From Amycolatopsis sp. FDAARGOS 1241 (lineage in GTDB: Bacteria; Actinomycetota; Actinomycetes; Mycobacteriales; Pseudonocardiaceae): DNA of 64,000 bases. Where the stretch lies: assembly GCF_016889705.1 (NCBI RefSeq), contig NZ_CP069526.1, forward strand, positions 7,513,001 to 7,577,000, written 5' to 3'. Numbering within the stretch: position 1 is the first letter of the stretch; the number at the start of each line of letters is the position of its first letter. This document shows positions 16,656 through 25,111 of the stretch, piece by piece. The translations under genes and the position numbers were made by a program. The notes under the pieces are model-generated. The model saw only the letters and a program-made list of their open reading frames with translations. It searched no databases and was not told the origin of the DNA.

Positions 16656-17828
16656 CTACCCCGCCGGCAGCGCGAGCGCTCGCGTCGCCAGCGCCCGCAC
16701 CCGCTCCCACTCCGGCGCAGCGGCCAGCGCCTCGAACGACCACGGTCCGGTCGGCCCGCTCAGGTCGTCCAGCAGGGCGTCGAGCTCGCCGAGCACCTCG
16801 GCGGTCTCGGCGGGCAGGACGTCCTTCAGCGGCGCGAAGCAGCCGTCGAACTCCAACGCCAGCTCATCGGCGTTGCCCAGTCCCTGCTTCACCAGCAGCT
16901 CCACCTGTTCCGCAGCCGGGCGCGCGAGGTCGCGGACGGCGGTGACCAGATGGCGGCGCAACGCCCGCCGGCTGAACTGCGTGCGCAGGTACCCCAGCCG
17001 GGCCGGGTCGGCGACCGTGCGCAAGGCCGAGATGCGCCCGTCGCGCGTTTCGACCACGGTGAGGCCGACGACGGCGCCGCCGGAGAGGAAGAGGATGCCC
17101 GGGGCGCCGTTGACCTCCGTGAGCAGGAAGTCGGAGACCGAGGCGAAGCGGGCGAGCGTCGACGCGGCGTTGCGGCGGACCGCGGCGCGGCCGCGCACGT
17201 GCACGTGTTCCCCGTCCGGCAGGTCCATCCAGGTCGCGATGTCGGCCACGAGCAGGTCTTCCAGCGCCGAGAGCCGGCCCGAGCGGACGGCCGTCATGAA
17301 GCTCTCGGTGAGCCGCATCGAACCGGCGTCGGAAGTGGGGAAGCGGGTCTCGCCTGCGTCGACGCGGCGGCGGGCGCGGCTGTGGAGCTGGCGGGCGTTG
17401 GCTTCGGTGAGGTCGAGCAGCCGCGCGAGCTCCGGGTACGGATAACCGAACGCCGAACGCAGCACGAACACCGCGCGCTCCACCGGCGTGAGCGCGCGCA
17501 GCAGCACGAGCATGGCGAACGACACCGACTCGCGTTGCTCGACCGTCTCCAGCGGGCCCAGCTCCCCGTCGCCGGTCAGGACGGGCTCCGGCAGTTCACC
17601 GGCGGCGGTCTCGTGCCGGGCGTGCGCGGAGGTGAGCCGGGTGAGGCAGAGGTTCGTCACGGCCTTCGTGAGCCACGCGCCGGGCGCGGCGATCGCGGCG
17701 TGGTCGGCTCGCTGCCAGCGCAGGTAGGCGTCCTGCACGGTGTCCTCGGCGTCTTCGGCCGAGCCGAGCAGGCGGTAGGCCAGGCCGAAGAGCCGGCCGC
17801 GTTCGCCGGTGAAGTGGTCGGTTGTCAC
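16656..17828 (-). CDS. ECF41-type RNA polymerase sigma factor with SnoaL-like C-terminal extension
   Basis: A 390-residue sigma factor. Region 2 (LAYRLLGSAEDAEDTVQDAY) and region 4 (YPYPELARLLDLTEANARQL) are followed by a SnoaL-like domain (about residues 185-290) and roughly 100 more residues. ECF41 factors lack a classical anti-sigma factor; the fused C-terminal domain controls activity. The GTG start at 17828 overlaps a TGTCACA motif that reads toward the divergent SnoaL-like gene, suggesting that gene is its target. The C-terminal tail is longer than in typical ECF41 proteins. Confidence 0.9.
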   Translation of the reverse strand: MTTDHFTGERGRLFGLAYRLLGSAEDAEDTVQDAYLRWQRADHAAIAAPGAWLTKAVTNLCLTRLTSAHARHETAAGELPEPVLTGDGELGPLETVEQRESVSFAMLVLLRALTPVERAVFVLRSAFGYPYPELARLLDLTEANARQLHSRARRRVDAGETRFPTSDAGSMRLTESFMTAVRSGRLSALEDLLVADIATWMDLPDGEHVHVRGRAAVRRNAASTLARFASVSDFLLTEVNGAPGILFLSGGAVVGLTVVETRDGRISALRTVADPARLGYLRTQFSRRALRRHLVTAVRDLARPAAEQVELLVKQGLGNADELALEFDGCFAPLKDVLPAETAEVLGELDALLDDLSGPTGPWSFEALAAAPEWERVRALATRALALPAG

Positions 17829-17849
17829 AACGCGCTCCCCTGTTCAGTC
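17823..17849 (+). promoter_or_regulatory. candidate ECF41-dependent promoter for the SnoaL-like gene
   Basis: TGTCACA at 17823-17829 equals the -35 motif reported for ECF41 promoters; AGTC about 16-17 bases downstream matches three of four bases of the -10 CGTC. The element points into the divergent SnoaL-like gene and overlaps the sigma gene's own start codon. Assignment rests on motif and position only. Confidence 0.5.
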
Positions 17850-17906
17850 CTCACTGCACCTGCGCAGGAAGACCGAACCCACCACCACCCTAGAGAGGTG
17901 AACCTC

Positions 17907-18305
17907 GTGCCCACCACCCGCGAAACAGTCGAACGCTTCTACGCCGAGCTGTTCAACGGCCGCCGCTTCGACCTGATCGACGAGCTGCTGACCCCCGACG
18001 CCGTGAACCACGGCCCCACCGACGAGCCGGCTCGCGAAGCCGTCGCCGGCGCGGACCGGATCGTGCACGAGTCGTTCTCCGACGCCGTGCTGCACGTGGA
18101 CGACATCCTGGTCGACGGCGACAAGGCCGCTGTCCGCTGGACGATGACCGGCACCCACGACGGCGACTTCCTCGGCACCCCGGCCACCGGCAAGGCGATC
18201 CGCATGGGCGCCACCGTCGTCTTCGGCCTGCGCGACGGCCGCATCGCCGAGCTGTGGCCGCAGCTCGACTTCCACGGCCTGATCCGGCAGGTCACCGGAG
18301 CCTGA
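17907..18305 (+). CDS. SnoaL-like polyketide-cyclase/ester-cyclase family protein
   Basis: A 132-residue SnoaL-like protein with the NTF2-like alpha+beta barrel pattern: TVERFYAELFNGRRFDLIDE, then VHESFSDAVLHVDDILVDGD and FGLRDGRIAELWPQLDFHGL. Such proteins bind or cyclise small hydrophobic molecules; the substrate is unknown. I chose GTG 17907 because AGAGAGG lies eight bases upstream; GTG 17898 is in frame but has no ribosome site. It is divergent from the ECF41 gene and followed by two hairpins. It shares its fold with the C-terminal domain of that sigma factor. Confidence 0.85.
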   Translation: MPTTRETVERFYAELFNGRRFDLIDELLTPDAVNHGPTDEPAREAVAGADRIVHESFSDAVLHVDDILVDGDKAAVRWTMTGTHDGDFLGTPATGKAIRMGATVVFGLRDGRIAELWPQLDFHGLIRQVTGA

Positions 18306-18321
18306 CGGGGTCACGAAAGCC

Positions 18322-18402
18322 GCCCAGTCGCCGGCAACTGGGCATCTCCGACGGAAGTGAGGGACCGGTGCGCGCCGCGGCCGCCACCACGGCGCGCACC
18401 GG
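18322..18402. terminator. two hairpins between convergent genes
   Basis: GCCCAGT/ACTGGGC at 18322-18343 and a perfect 13-bp stem CCGGTGCGCGCCG/CGGCGCGCACCGG at 18365-18402 lie between the SnoaL-like gene and the convergent glycanase gene. They probably terminate both. Confidence 0.65.
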
Positions 18403-18406
18403 CTGT

Positions 18407-20629
18407 CTAGGGATAGCTGACCAGGTTGACGGGCTTGGTGCCCGGCGGCGTGGTCGCGCCCGTGGTGTTGATGACGTGGGTGATCGTGCCCGCGTAGTTC
18501 AGCGACACGGTGACCATGTCGTGGAACCGCACGCCCGGTGTGTTCGGCGCCTCGTAGGCGTGGGCGCTGGCCACCGACGGGTTGGTGTTGAAGAAGCAGT
18601 AGCTGCCGAGGCCCCACGCTTCGTGGCTGGTGACGTTCGGCCCGACCTCGTACGCGGAGAACCCTTGCGTGGAGCCGTTCATCCAGGACGCCTGGTTGGG
18701 TACGTCGTAGGGCATCTCGTTCTGGAAGAAGTACGTGCGCCCGCCGTTGCCGTTCCAGACGACCTGCGTCTTCTGGTAGTGCTCGACGAACAGGCCGTAC
18801 ATCGTCACGTTGTCGCCGTTGACGACGAGGCCGGTGTCGGCGGTGTTGGTGGTCCAGCCGACGAAGCTGTTGTTCGCAGCGTGGTCGGCGCGCCAGATCC
18901 ACATGTGGTCGCCGATCACGTTGTTGCTGTTCACCACCAGGCTCGTGGTCGCCTTGCCGACAGCGGCGCCGCCGATGCGGAAGAACACGTCGTGCAGCGA
19001 CGTCGGGTCGGCCGAGTGCTCGGCGTCCGAGCCGGCCGCACCGACCTGCATGAGCGTGTTCGAGTTCGTCGTGCCGGCGTCGATGAGCAGACCGGCCACC
19101 TTCACGCCGTTGACGTCGTCGACGTTCATCGCGGTGATGCCGTTGTCGGGCACCAGGGTCGCGATGCCGAGGCCGAGCACGACGGTGTCGGGCCGGGTCA
19201 CGTGCAGGGTCTGGTCGAGGTGGTAGACCCCGGGTGTGATCAGCAGGTTCTTGCCCGCCGCGAGCGCGGCGTTCATGTCCGCGGCCGTCGCGCCCGGCTT
19301 GGCGATGTAGAACTGGTCGATCGGGATCGACGAGCCGGGTGCGGTGCCGTTGGCCCAGGAGGTGCCGGACGTGTTGGTGCGCAACGCCGGGACGAACACC
19401 TGGTACGTGCCGGCGTTGTCGAGGTAGAGGAACGGCTTCTCCCGGACCACGGGCGCCTGGCCGACCGTGGTGTAGGGCGGGCTCGGGAACGTGTTCTGCG
19501 GCGCGCCGTTCACGCCGACGAACACCATGTTCCAGTTGGCGCCGTTCCAGCTGCCGAACTGCGAATCGCGCGAGATCCACTGCTGCTGCGAACCGGAGCG
19601 GACCTGGCCGTCGATCTTGGAGTCGGAGATCCAGCCGCCGCTGGCCCAGCCACCGTCGTCGAGCTGCAGGTCACCGCGCACGTGCATGCGCCGGTACGGC
19701 GCCGCCTGCGACACGGCCCACCGGTCGGCGCCGCCGGTCGGGTTCACCGACAGGTTCTCGGCGCCACGCCAGAAGTTCTGCGTCGCGTTCTGCGGCGGGA
19801 ACCAGTCGGCCTCCACGTGCACGGCACCGTTGATCGTCACCGCGTCGGGGTTGAGGCCCAGGCCCAGCACCTGCGTGTAGAAGCCGACGTTCACGTCGTT
19901 GGCGTACGTGCCCGGCTTGAACATCACGGCATAGCGCTGGCTGCCGAACTGGTTTTTCTCTTGCTGGCTGAAGATGCTGTTGAGCCTGCTCTGGATGCTC
20001 GCGCTGGACATCGACGGGTCGAAGATCACGACGTTCGGGCCGAAGTCCGGCTGGTCCGAGCTCGGAGGAGTAGTGCCACCCACGGGGGTAATCATGAACG
20101 ATTGAGCACCGGTGCCATTACAGGCGTACTGCTGCAGCTGCACGCTGTCCGCCGTCGACGCGCCCGGCACGTCGAGACACTTGCCGCTGTTGCGGTTCAC
20201 GAAGTGGTACGAACCACTCGCCTCCGGCACCGGCTGCCACTGCTGGTTCAGACCGTTCGAATACGACCAGAGCTGCACGAGCCCGCCGTCTGCTTTCGAG
20301 ACGTTCGTGACGTCCCACGACTGGGCCGCGTTGAGCTGCGAGTTCACCCGGAAGTACCCGTCGCTGGTCGGCTGGAACTGCCAGACCTGCGACCCGGTCT
20401 GGTTGCAGCTGTACTGCTGCACCACCGTGCCGTTCGCGCTGCCGGCCGCTTTGGCGTCCACGCACTTCCCGCTGTTCACGGCCTTCACCGTGACCCATTG
20501 ATCGGGCGCGATGGCCTGGGTTTGGGCTGGGGCTTGCGTTTGTGCCTGAGCCGGGTGGACGAGCGCCGCGTACCCTGCGACGACCGTCAACGCGGACAGC
20601 AACAGACTGCCCACTCTCCGCACCCCCAT
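18407..20629 (-). CDS. secreted ricin-lectin/beta-helix protein, GH55-like
   Basis: A 740-residue exported protein. ATG 20629 follows GGAGGAGG and begins a Sec signal peptide (LLLSALTVVAGYAALVHPAQAQ). Residues about 40-185 are a ricin-B/CBM13 lectin with QxW repeats (SQVWQF, NQQWQP). From about 195 the protein is a right-handed beta-helix with FKPGTYANDVNVGFYTQVLG and GDHMWIWRADHA, resembling secreted actinomycete GH55-type beta-1,3-glucanases that databases often call adenylyl cyclase. A polysaccharide-degrading role outside the cell is likely; the exact family and substrate need a profile search. It is monocistronic. Confidence 0.75.
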   Translation of the reverse strand: MGVRRVGSLLLSALTVVAGYAALVHPAQAQTQAPAQTQAIAPDQWVTVKAVNSGKCVDAKAAGSANGTVVQQYSCNQTGSQVWQFQPTSDGYFRVNSQLNAAQSWDVTNVSKADGGLVQLWSYSNGLNQQWQPVPEASGSYHFVNRNSGKCLDVPGASTADSVQLQQYACNGTGAQSFMITPVGGTTPPSSDQPDFGPNVVIFDPSMSSASIQSRLNSIFSQQEKNQFGSQRYAVMFKPGTYANDVNVGFYTQVLGLGLNPDAVTINGAVHVEADWFPPQNATQNFWRGAENLSVNPTGGADRWAVSQAAPYRRMHVRGDLQLDDGGWASGGWISDSKIDGQVRSGSQQQWISRDSQFGSWNGANWNMVFVGVNGAPQNTFPSPPYTTVGQAPVVREKPFLYLDNAGTYQVFVPALRTNTSGTSWANGTAPGSSIPIDQFYIAKPGATAADMNAALAAGKNLLITPGVYHLDQTLHVTRPDTVVLGLGIATLVPDNGITAMNVDDVNGVKVAGLLIDAGTTNSNTLMQVGAAGSDAEHSADPTSLHDVFFRIGGAAVGKATTSLVVNSNNVIGDHMWIWRADHAANNSFVGWTTNTADTGLVVNGDNVTMYGLFVEHYQKTQVVWNGNGGRTYFFQNEMPYDVPNQASWMNGSTQGFSAYEVGPNVTSHEAWGLGSYCFFNTNPSVASAHAYEAPNTPGVRFHDMVTVSLNYAGTITHVINTTGATTPPGTKPVNLVSYP

Positions 20630-21033
20630 CGGAACCTCCTCCGCCGCACCGCGGCGTTCGACGAGCAGGAAACGGCAAGGCTCGTACCCAGGGATGAAGA
20701 CGCGGCGTAGCGGGCGGGGACCTCGGCGTCACAACCGCGGGAAAATGTAACCGGGCCCACACCGGGAGTCAATACACAGCTAAAAATAAGTCATGAAAGC
20801 GCGGCGGGCCTGCGGGTTCATGACGTCTTCGGCGATCTCCGCAAGGACGCCGGCGGCGGCAAGCGCACCTCGGGCGGCCCCGGCCTCCCTGGCGGCGGCC
20901 TTCGTGACTCGCCGTGACCTACGGTGACCTGGGGTTTCGCGAATACGAGCCTCCTAGGCCACCCCCCTGCAGGGGCCCTCCGGTGCCCGGTGTACTGTGT
21001 GTTCACACGAGATGCGGAGTTCACCTTCGCTTC
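20630..21033. other. intergenic region upstream of the glycanase gene and tRNA
   Basis: About 400 bases. It should hold the glycanase promoter (minus strand) and the tRNA promoter (plus strand). An AT-richer patch at 20745-20812 is the best promoter candidate. The minus strand of 20810-20930 reads like the C-terminal end of a protein (LAEIAEDVMNPQARRAFMTYF) but has no convincing start, so I list it only as a possible relic. Confidence 0.4.
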
Positions 21034-21106
21034 GGGGCTATGGCGCAGCTGGTAGCGCACCTCACTGGCAGTGAGGGGGTCAGGGGTTCGAGTCCCCTTA
21101 GCTCCA
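21034..21106 (+). tRNA. tRNA-Ala (anticodon GGC)
   Basis: 73 nt forming a full cloverleaf: acceptor GGGGCTA pairs with TAGCTCC (one G-U), anticodon stem CCTCA/TGAGG with loop CTGGCAG giving anticodon GGC, T arm GGGGTTCGAGTCCCC, discriminator A. CCA is not encoded. A terminator follows directly. It borders the decayed accessory region to the right, as expected of a tRNA used as an integration site. Confidence 0.95.
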
Positions 21107-21118
21107 CTGTGACGAAAC

Positions 21119-21159
21119 ACCGCCCACCGGATCTAATGATCCAGGTAGGGCGGTTTTTT
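21119..21159 (+). terminator. Rho-independent terminator after tRNA-Ala
   Basis: ACCGCCC pairs with GGGCGGT, with an inner GGATC/GATCC stem, followed by six T. This is the classic hairpin plus U-tract form. Confidence 0.85.
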
Positions 21160-21444
21160 CGTTCCACCAAAGTTCGAGTTTTTGCTTGGTCAAGTTCGGT
21201 TGAGTGACGGAAACTGGAGCAAAACTGGAGCAGCCCGTACGAAGGCGTTGCGGGCGCAACCTGCATCAACCCTGACGACGTCGTCCTGATGGGTGAACCT
21301 TCAGAGTCATTTTCGTCGGCGCCAGCAGCGATCTCGCCGCCGATCGAGTCGAGTCGGCTCCCAGATGGTGAAGTCGTTCAGCACGCACGCGGCGAACTTT
21401 GCTCGGCCAACCGGCCGTTCACGGCCTGGGGCCCGGTCCGACTG
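21160..21444. other. non-coding stretch with 10-bp direct repeat
   Basis: No supported gene. Two copies of AACTGGAGCA occur 11 bases apart (21212-21221 and 21223-21232) soon after the tRNA terminator, the kind of short repeat found near recombinase sites. ORFs on the minus strand crossing this area are antisense to the tRNA. Confidence 0.35.
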
Positions 21445-21725
21445 ATCATGATCATCGACGGCGTGAACATCTGCTTTCTGCACGTGCGCTCACCCCACGA
21501 GACGCCCTGCCGATGATCACGACGCACGGGGCCGGCTCGGTGATGGAACTGCTCGATTCCCTCAGCGCGCACACCGACCCGGCCACGAACGACGGCCACG
21601 ACGTGCTGCCGTCCCTCCCAGCTACGGCTTCTCCGCCGGGCCCACCGAACTCGGCTGGGACCTCGGCCGCACCGCACGCGCCTGGATCAGGTTGACGCGC
21701 CGCCTCGGCTACACCCCACTTCCCG
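21445..21725 (+). pseudogene. decayed epoxide-hydrolase fragment
   Basis: Pieces of an epoxide hydrolase of the EPHX1-like alpha/beta family are readable in more than one frame: IDGVNICFLHVRSPHE, then ALPMITTHG ... GSVMELLD (the oxyanion HGWPGS reduced to HGAGS), and finally YGFSAGPTELGWDLGRTARAW with RRLGYTP. At least two frameshifts separate them, and the nucleophile and lid regions are missing. It is a relic. Confidence 0.6.
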
Positions 21726-21794
21726 CTGCGAACGCGGGACGCCCGCCCCGAGAAACGGCTGTACGTCCAGGCATGCTGTGGTAGATATTGCACG

Positions 21795-22240
21795 GTGGTC
21801 GCGACTCTTCCTGTGCACAAGCTGATCGAGGCAGCCGAGCGAGTCGGCGTCGACCTCCGCAAGACCGGCAACGGCGGCAACCTCTACGTATGGCACACGC
21901 CCAGCCCAGAGGACGCGGTCGTGTACATCGGCAAATCAGCCTCGGATCTTCGGGTCGAAAACGAGACACGTTGGCGCGACGGCCTCGATCCCGGCATCAG
22001 ATTGTCTCCGGCATCGTAACGCTGCTGCGGGTCAACCAGGCAGACCTGCAGGCGTTCCACTACGATCCAGCCTCGTTCGACGGTCGGCGATGGCGGGATA
22101 TCCGCCTCAAGAACGGCTGGTCGGGCAGCCTGTTCGATCGTCTCGACTCGGATCTTCCGGCCGGCTACGGCTTGTCTGCAAGCACCGTCGAGAAGCTCCT
22201 TGTGCGAATCGCGGTCCGGTACGGCGTGCCCATCGGCAAC
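21795..22240 (+). pseudogene. GIY-YIG-like gene with frameshift and lost 3' end
   Basis: The first frame (21795-22019) reads VATLPVHKLIEAAERVGVDL ... NLYVWHTPSPEDAVVYIGKSA, with the VYIGKS pattern of GIY-YIG nucleases. From about 22000 the sense shifts by one base into SGIVTLLRVNQADLQAFHYD ... LSASTVEKLLVRIAVRYGVP. The join needs one indel. Past about 22240 the sequence becomes the antisense of an iminopeptidase fragment, so the 3' end is missing. The nuclease assignment is tentative. Confidence 0.5.
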
Positions 22241-22790
22241 TCCCATGACGTCGTAACGTCCTTGGATCAACACGGCCGGAATCCGGTGGAGCCGCTTGAT
22301 GTCGCACAGGAGCTGCCCCTCGTCCAGAAAGCAGCCGTGGGACCAGTAGTGGGTCACGATGCGCGCGAAGGCCAGCTGAAATGACTGGTCGGCGACCGAC
22401 AAGAACGGTGCGGCGTCGGGGGCCAGGGACATGTAGGTGTCCTCCCACTCGCACCACCTGCGTGCGGCCTTGGCCCGGACCTCGGGGTCGGGATCGTGGA
22501 GCAGCCGACTGTAGGCGGCCGAGAGATCGCGATCGCGTTCGGCGGCGGGTTCGCCGTCGTGGAACCGTTCCCACTCGCGCGGGAAAATGCGCCCCATGTC
22601 ACGAGTGAGCCAGTCGCGCCGGTCGCCGGTGGTCACGGCTTTTAGCACCATTTCGGTCACCCGTTCCGGATGCGCCTGCGCGTAGGCCAGCGCGAGCGTG
22701 ACGCCCCACGAGCCACCCCACACCAGCCACCGCTCGATTCCCAGATAGACCCGCAACGCCTCCGGCCAGTTCGAAACGCTCTTCGAACGG
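22240..22790 (-). pseudogene. pip: proline iminopeptidase fragment, truncated at both ends
   Basis: The reading frame runs GIERWLVWGGSWGVTLALAY (nucleophile serine in GGSWG), then HPERVTEMVLKAVTTG, IFPREWERFHD, AFARIVTHYWSHGCFLDEGQ and IPAVLIQGRYDVMG. This is the core of an alpha/beta-hydrolase proline iminopeptidase of about 310 residues. The N-terminal strands before RVYLGIERWLV and the C-terminal catalytic His region are both absent, replaced by unrelated sequence. It is inactive. Confidence 0.75.
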
Positions 22791-22909
22791 ACCGCCCCAG
22801 CCGGCTCACTGAAACACGAGCGGGGTGGGCGAGGCGGAGGGGTGTGTGCGCTTCAGTGCGGATCGCCGCAGGTCAGGCATATCCGCAAACTTCTTTCCGT
22901 GGAACGCGC

Positions 22910-23050
22910 GAAGCCCCAGCAGGCTGCCTGCCGGGGCTTCGTGTTCGTGTCTTGCCGAGGCAACGGCAAGACACGGTAGTCCTGTGTGCGGGCCACGTCG
23001 AATAGCGTCGCTCAGGATGACACGCCCGGTCGAGAAATTTTTCCTCGACC
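22910..23050. repeat. three tandem strong hairpins
   Basis: GAAGCCCC ... GGGGCTTC (22910-22940, with inner GCAG/CTGC), GTGTCTTGCCG ... CGGCAAGACAC (22947-22974, perfect 11-bp stem, 6-base loop) and GGTCGAG ... CTCGACC (23028-23050, 7-bp stem, AT-rich loop). They lie in a 600-bp stretch with no convincing gene, between the iminopeptidase relic and a small membrane gene. The first two resemble terminators. Confidence 0.55.
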
Positions 23051-23426
23051 TGTGATAACTGGACTGTAGTCGATAGCGTACACGTTTGGCCAGAGGAGTT
23101 CGACACGAGCTCAGGGTGTTCTAGCTGCAAAAATGTGGTATGCGGACAATTTAACTGTCAACGGGCTTGCCTCCCTTCGGAAGTTGGACACGTTCGGCCA
23201 AAGGGGTGACGGCGGTCGATGCAGGCTTGTGGCGGGCTCGAGTGTGTCGGTTCGGCGTGAGATCCTGGCTTCGGCCTCGACGGATTCGGTGCGGATATCG
23301 AGGTCCGCGGGAGAGGGAAGGCAATCCCATTCTCGCGAAGTTGGAGACGTATTCGTCTCGGGCCACGTCGAAATGTCGCCCGGCGCACTGAGCTGGGCGG
23401 CTCATTGTCAACCTCAGGAGTGCGCA

Positions 23427-23675
23427 TTGACGGTCGTATCACCTCGCACCGCTGTAGCCCAGCCCGGGCCTGTGTCGGACCACGCATGCCAGACGTTCCC
23501 TGCGGTGCTGCTGGCGATTTCCGTATTCGTTTTCACCGCCTGGTTGATCATGCGCGGCTATCAGCCCTGGGCGATTCCCAGCGCCGACGCGGCTGCGGTC
23601 AGCCTCAGCCAAGGTCTCACCGGGCTTCCGCGCGCATTCGTGGGGGCTCTGCGCTGGGCGGGGAAGAACCTGTGA
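23427..23675 (+). CDS. small single-span membrane protein upstream of an HTH gene
   Basis: An 82-residue protein. I chose TTG 23427 because CAGGAG lies seven bases upstream; longer in-frame starts have none. One membrane span (about residues 23-42, FPAVLLAISVFVFTAWLIM) is followed by a basic-amphipathic tail ending GLPRAFVGALRWAGKNL. Its stop overlaps the start of the next gene (GTGA), so the two are coupled. I recognise no family. Its codon use is less GC-biased than the chromosome around it, in line with acquired DNA. Confidence 0.5.
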   Translation: MTVVSPRTAVAQPGPVSDHACQTFPAVLLAISVFVFTAWLIMRGYQPWAIPSADAAAVSLSQGLTGLPRAFVGALRWAGKNL

Positions 23676-23915
23676 CCGGCCAAAAGCAGCCGATTGCGCT
23701 GTCCTGGAACGAAACCGTTCGGGTCGCCCGCGTTCTGCCGTTCTTGGTACAGGCAGAGATCAGTGACGCTGGTGCGGGCGTCGAGGACGTCGCTCGCTGG
23801 ACCTCGTTCCCTCTTGACGCGATTCAGGGCTTCCTCGACGGACGGCACCTGAGGTTCCCCCGCTTTCACGGAGAGCTCCAAGCCGTGGTCCGATAGGACC
23901 GGAAGGAGCGCGACA

Positions 23916-24221
23916 GTGGCAGCACCGAAGAAGTACCCCGACGAGCTGCGGGCCCGCGCGGTCCGGCTCTACCGCGAGTCTGATCCGAAGCCGGTGATCC
24001 GCAAGCTGGCTGAGCAACTCGGTGTGCATCACGAGGCGTTGCGGAACTGGATCCGCCAGGACGAAGCCGACCGCGGCGAGCGGGCCGACCGGCCGACCAG
24101 CGAGATGCTCGAGGAGAACAAGCAGCTGCGCAGGCGGGTCGCGGAGCTGGAGCGGATCAACGCCGTGCTGCGTGATGCGAGTGCGTATTTCGCCTCCGAG
24201 ATCGGCCAGACCCGGAGGTGA
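23916..24221 (+). CDS. IS3-family transposase OrfA
   Basis: A 101-residue helix-turn-helix protein (KYPDELRARAVRLYRESD, LGVHHEALRNWIRQDEAD) with a C-terminal leucine-zipper-like helix (LEENKQLRRRVAELERINAV). It begins at GTG 23916 and ends at 24221, overlapping orfB by four bases. In IS3 elements OrfA binds the ends, and a -1 ribosomal frameshift fuses it to OrfB; the frame relation here is -1, as required. Confidence 0.92.
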   Translation: MAAPKKYPDELRARAVRLYRESDPKPVIRKLAEQLGVHHEALRNWIRQDEADRGERADRPTSEMLEENKQLRRRVAELERINAVLRDASAYFASEIGQTRR

Positions 24222-25111
24222 TCCTGCGGTTCGTGCACGAACACCCGCAGCACCCGGTCGGTCTCGTCCTACGGGTCTTGGGCATCGCGTCCTCGACCTT
24301 CTACGGGTGGCTCAAGCAGGCGAAACAGCCCTCGGCCCGGCGGGCGGCCGACGACGGCCTGCTGGCCGAGATCGTCGAGATTCACACCTGCTCGGGCGGT
24401 ACCTACGGTGCGCCGCGGGTGCACGCGATGCTGCGCCGCCGGGGCATCGCGGTGGGCCGCAAGCGGGTGGAGCGGTTGAGGCGCCAGGCCGGGTTGCAGG
24501 GCGCGTTCCTGCGCAAGAAGCGGCGAGTCGGCTCCACCCGGCAGGATCGGCGGGCCACGCCGGCGCCGGACCTGGTCAACCGGGACTTCACCACGGTCGA
24601 GCCGAATCGGTTGTGGGTGGCCGACGCGACCCGGATTGTCACTGGTCAGGGGGTGTTTTGGCTCGCTGCGGTCCGGGATGCGTTCTCCAACCGGATCGTG
24701 GGCTGGAAGTGCTCGGATCGCTGCGACACCGAGCTGGTGCTCGGCGCGCTGGAGTATGCGGTGTGGTCACGGCAGGTCCGGGAGGGCCAGTTGGTCCACC
24801 ATTCGGACAGAGGATCGACCTATACGGCGTTCCGGTTCTCGAATCGGTTGGCGGACAACGGGATCGCGCAGTCGATGGGAACGGTCGGCGACAGTTACGA
24901 CAACGCGTTGATGGAGAACTTCTTCTCCACGCTCAAGACCGAGTTGGTCTATCGAACCAGTTGGCGGACAAGGGAAGAAGCCGAGAACGCCCTGTTCGCC
25001 TACATCGATGGGTGGTACAACACCCAGCGGATACAGAAGAAGCTGGGCTGGCGCTCGCCCGCCGAGTACGAGGCCAGCTACCATCAACCCGTCCCCGCCG
25101 GAACCAGATAA
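24218..25111 (+). CDS. IS3-family transposase OrfB (DDE integrase core)
   Basis: A 297-residue catalytic subunit. The helix-turn-helix-like HTH_21 region (IHTCSGGTYGAPRVHAMLRR) precedes an rve-type core with the DDE acidic residues in LWVADATRIVT, VHHSDRGSTYTA and NALMENFFSTLKTEL. Length and motifs are complete, so the element is probably still active. It is normally made as an OrfAB fusion by frameshifting; the GTG at 24218 could also give OrfB alone. Confidence 0.93.
   Translation: MILRFVHEHPQHPVGLVLRVLGIASSTFYGWLKQAKQPSARRAADDGLLAEIVEIHTCSGGTYGAPRVHAMLRRRGIAVGRKRVERLRRQAGLQGAFLRKKRRVGSTRQDRRATPAPDLVNRDFTTVEPNRLWVADATRIVTGQGVFWLAAVRDAFSNRIVGWKCSDRCDTELVLGALEYAVWSRQVREGQLVHHSDRGSTYTAFRFSNRLADNGIAQSMGTVGDSYDNALMENFFSTLKTELVYRTSWRTREEAENALFAYIDGWYNTQRIQKKLGWRSPAEYEASYHQPVPAGTR

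Noticed and set aside
21212..21232. AACTGGAGCA repeated twice as an attachment core
   Set aside because: Only an 11-bp-period pair on one side; no matching copy found near the integrase relic, so not called as att.
20818..21269. Two minus-strand ORFs across the tRNA with the protein pattern RGLEPLTPSLPVRCATSCA and GTRTPDPLTASEVRYQLRH
   Set aside because: They are the antisense translation of tRNA-Ala, a well-known annotation artefact in GC-rich genomes.
22990..23375. GGGCCACGTCGAA repeated 370 bases apart
   Set aside because: Thirteen bases without symmetry or context; could be chance or a minor duplication.
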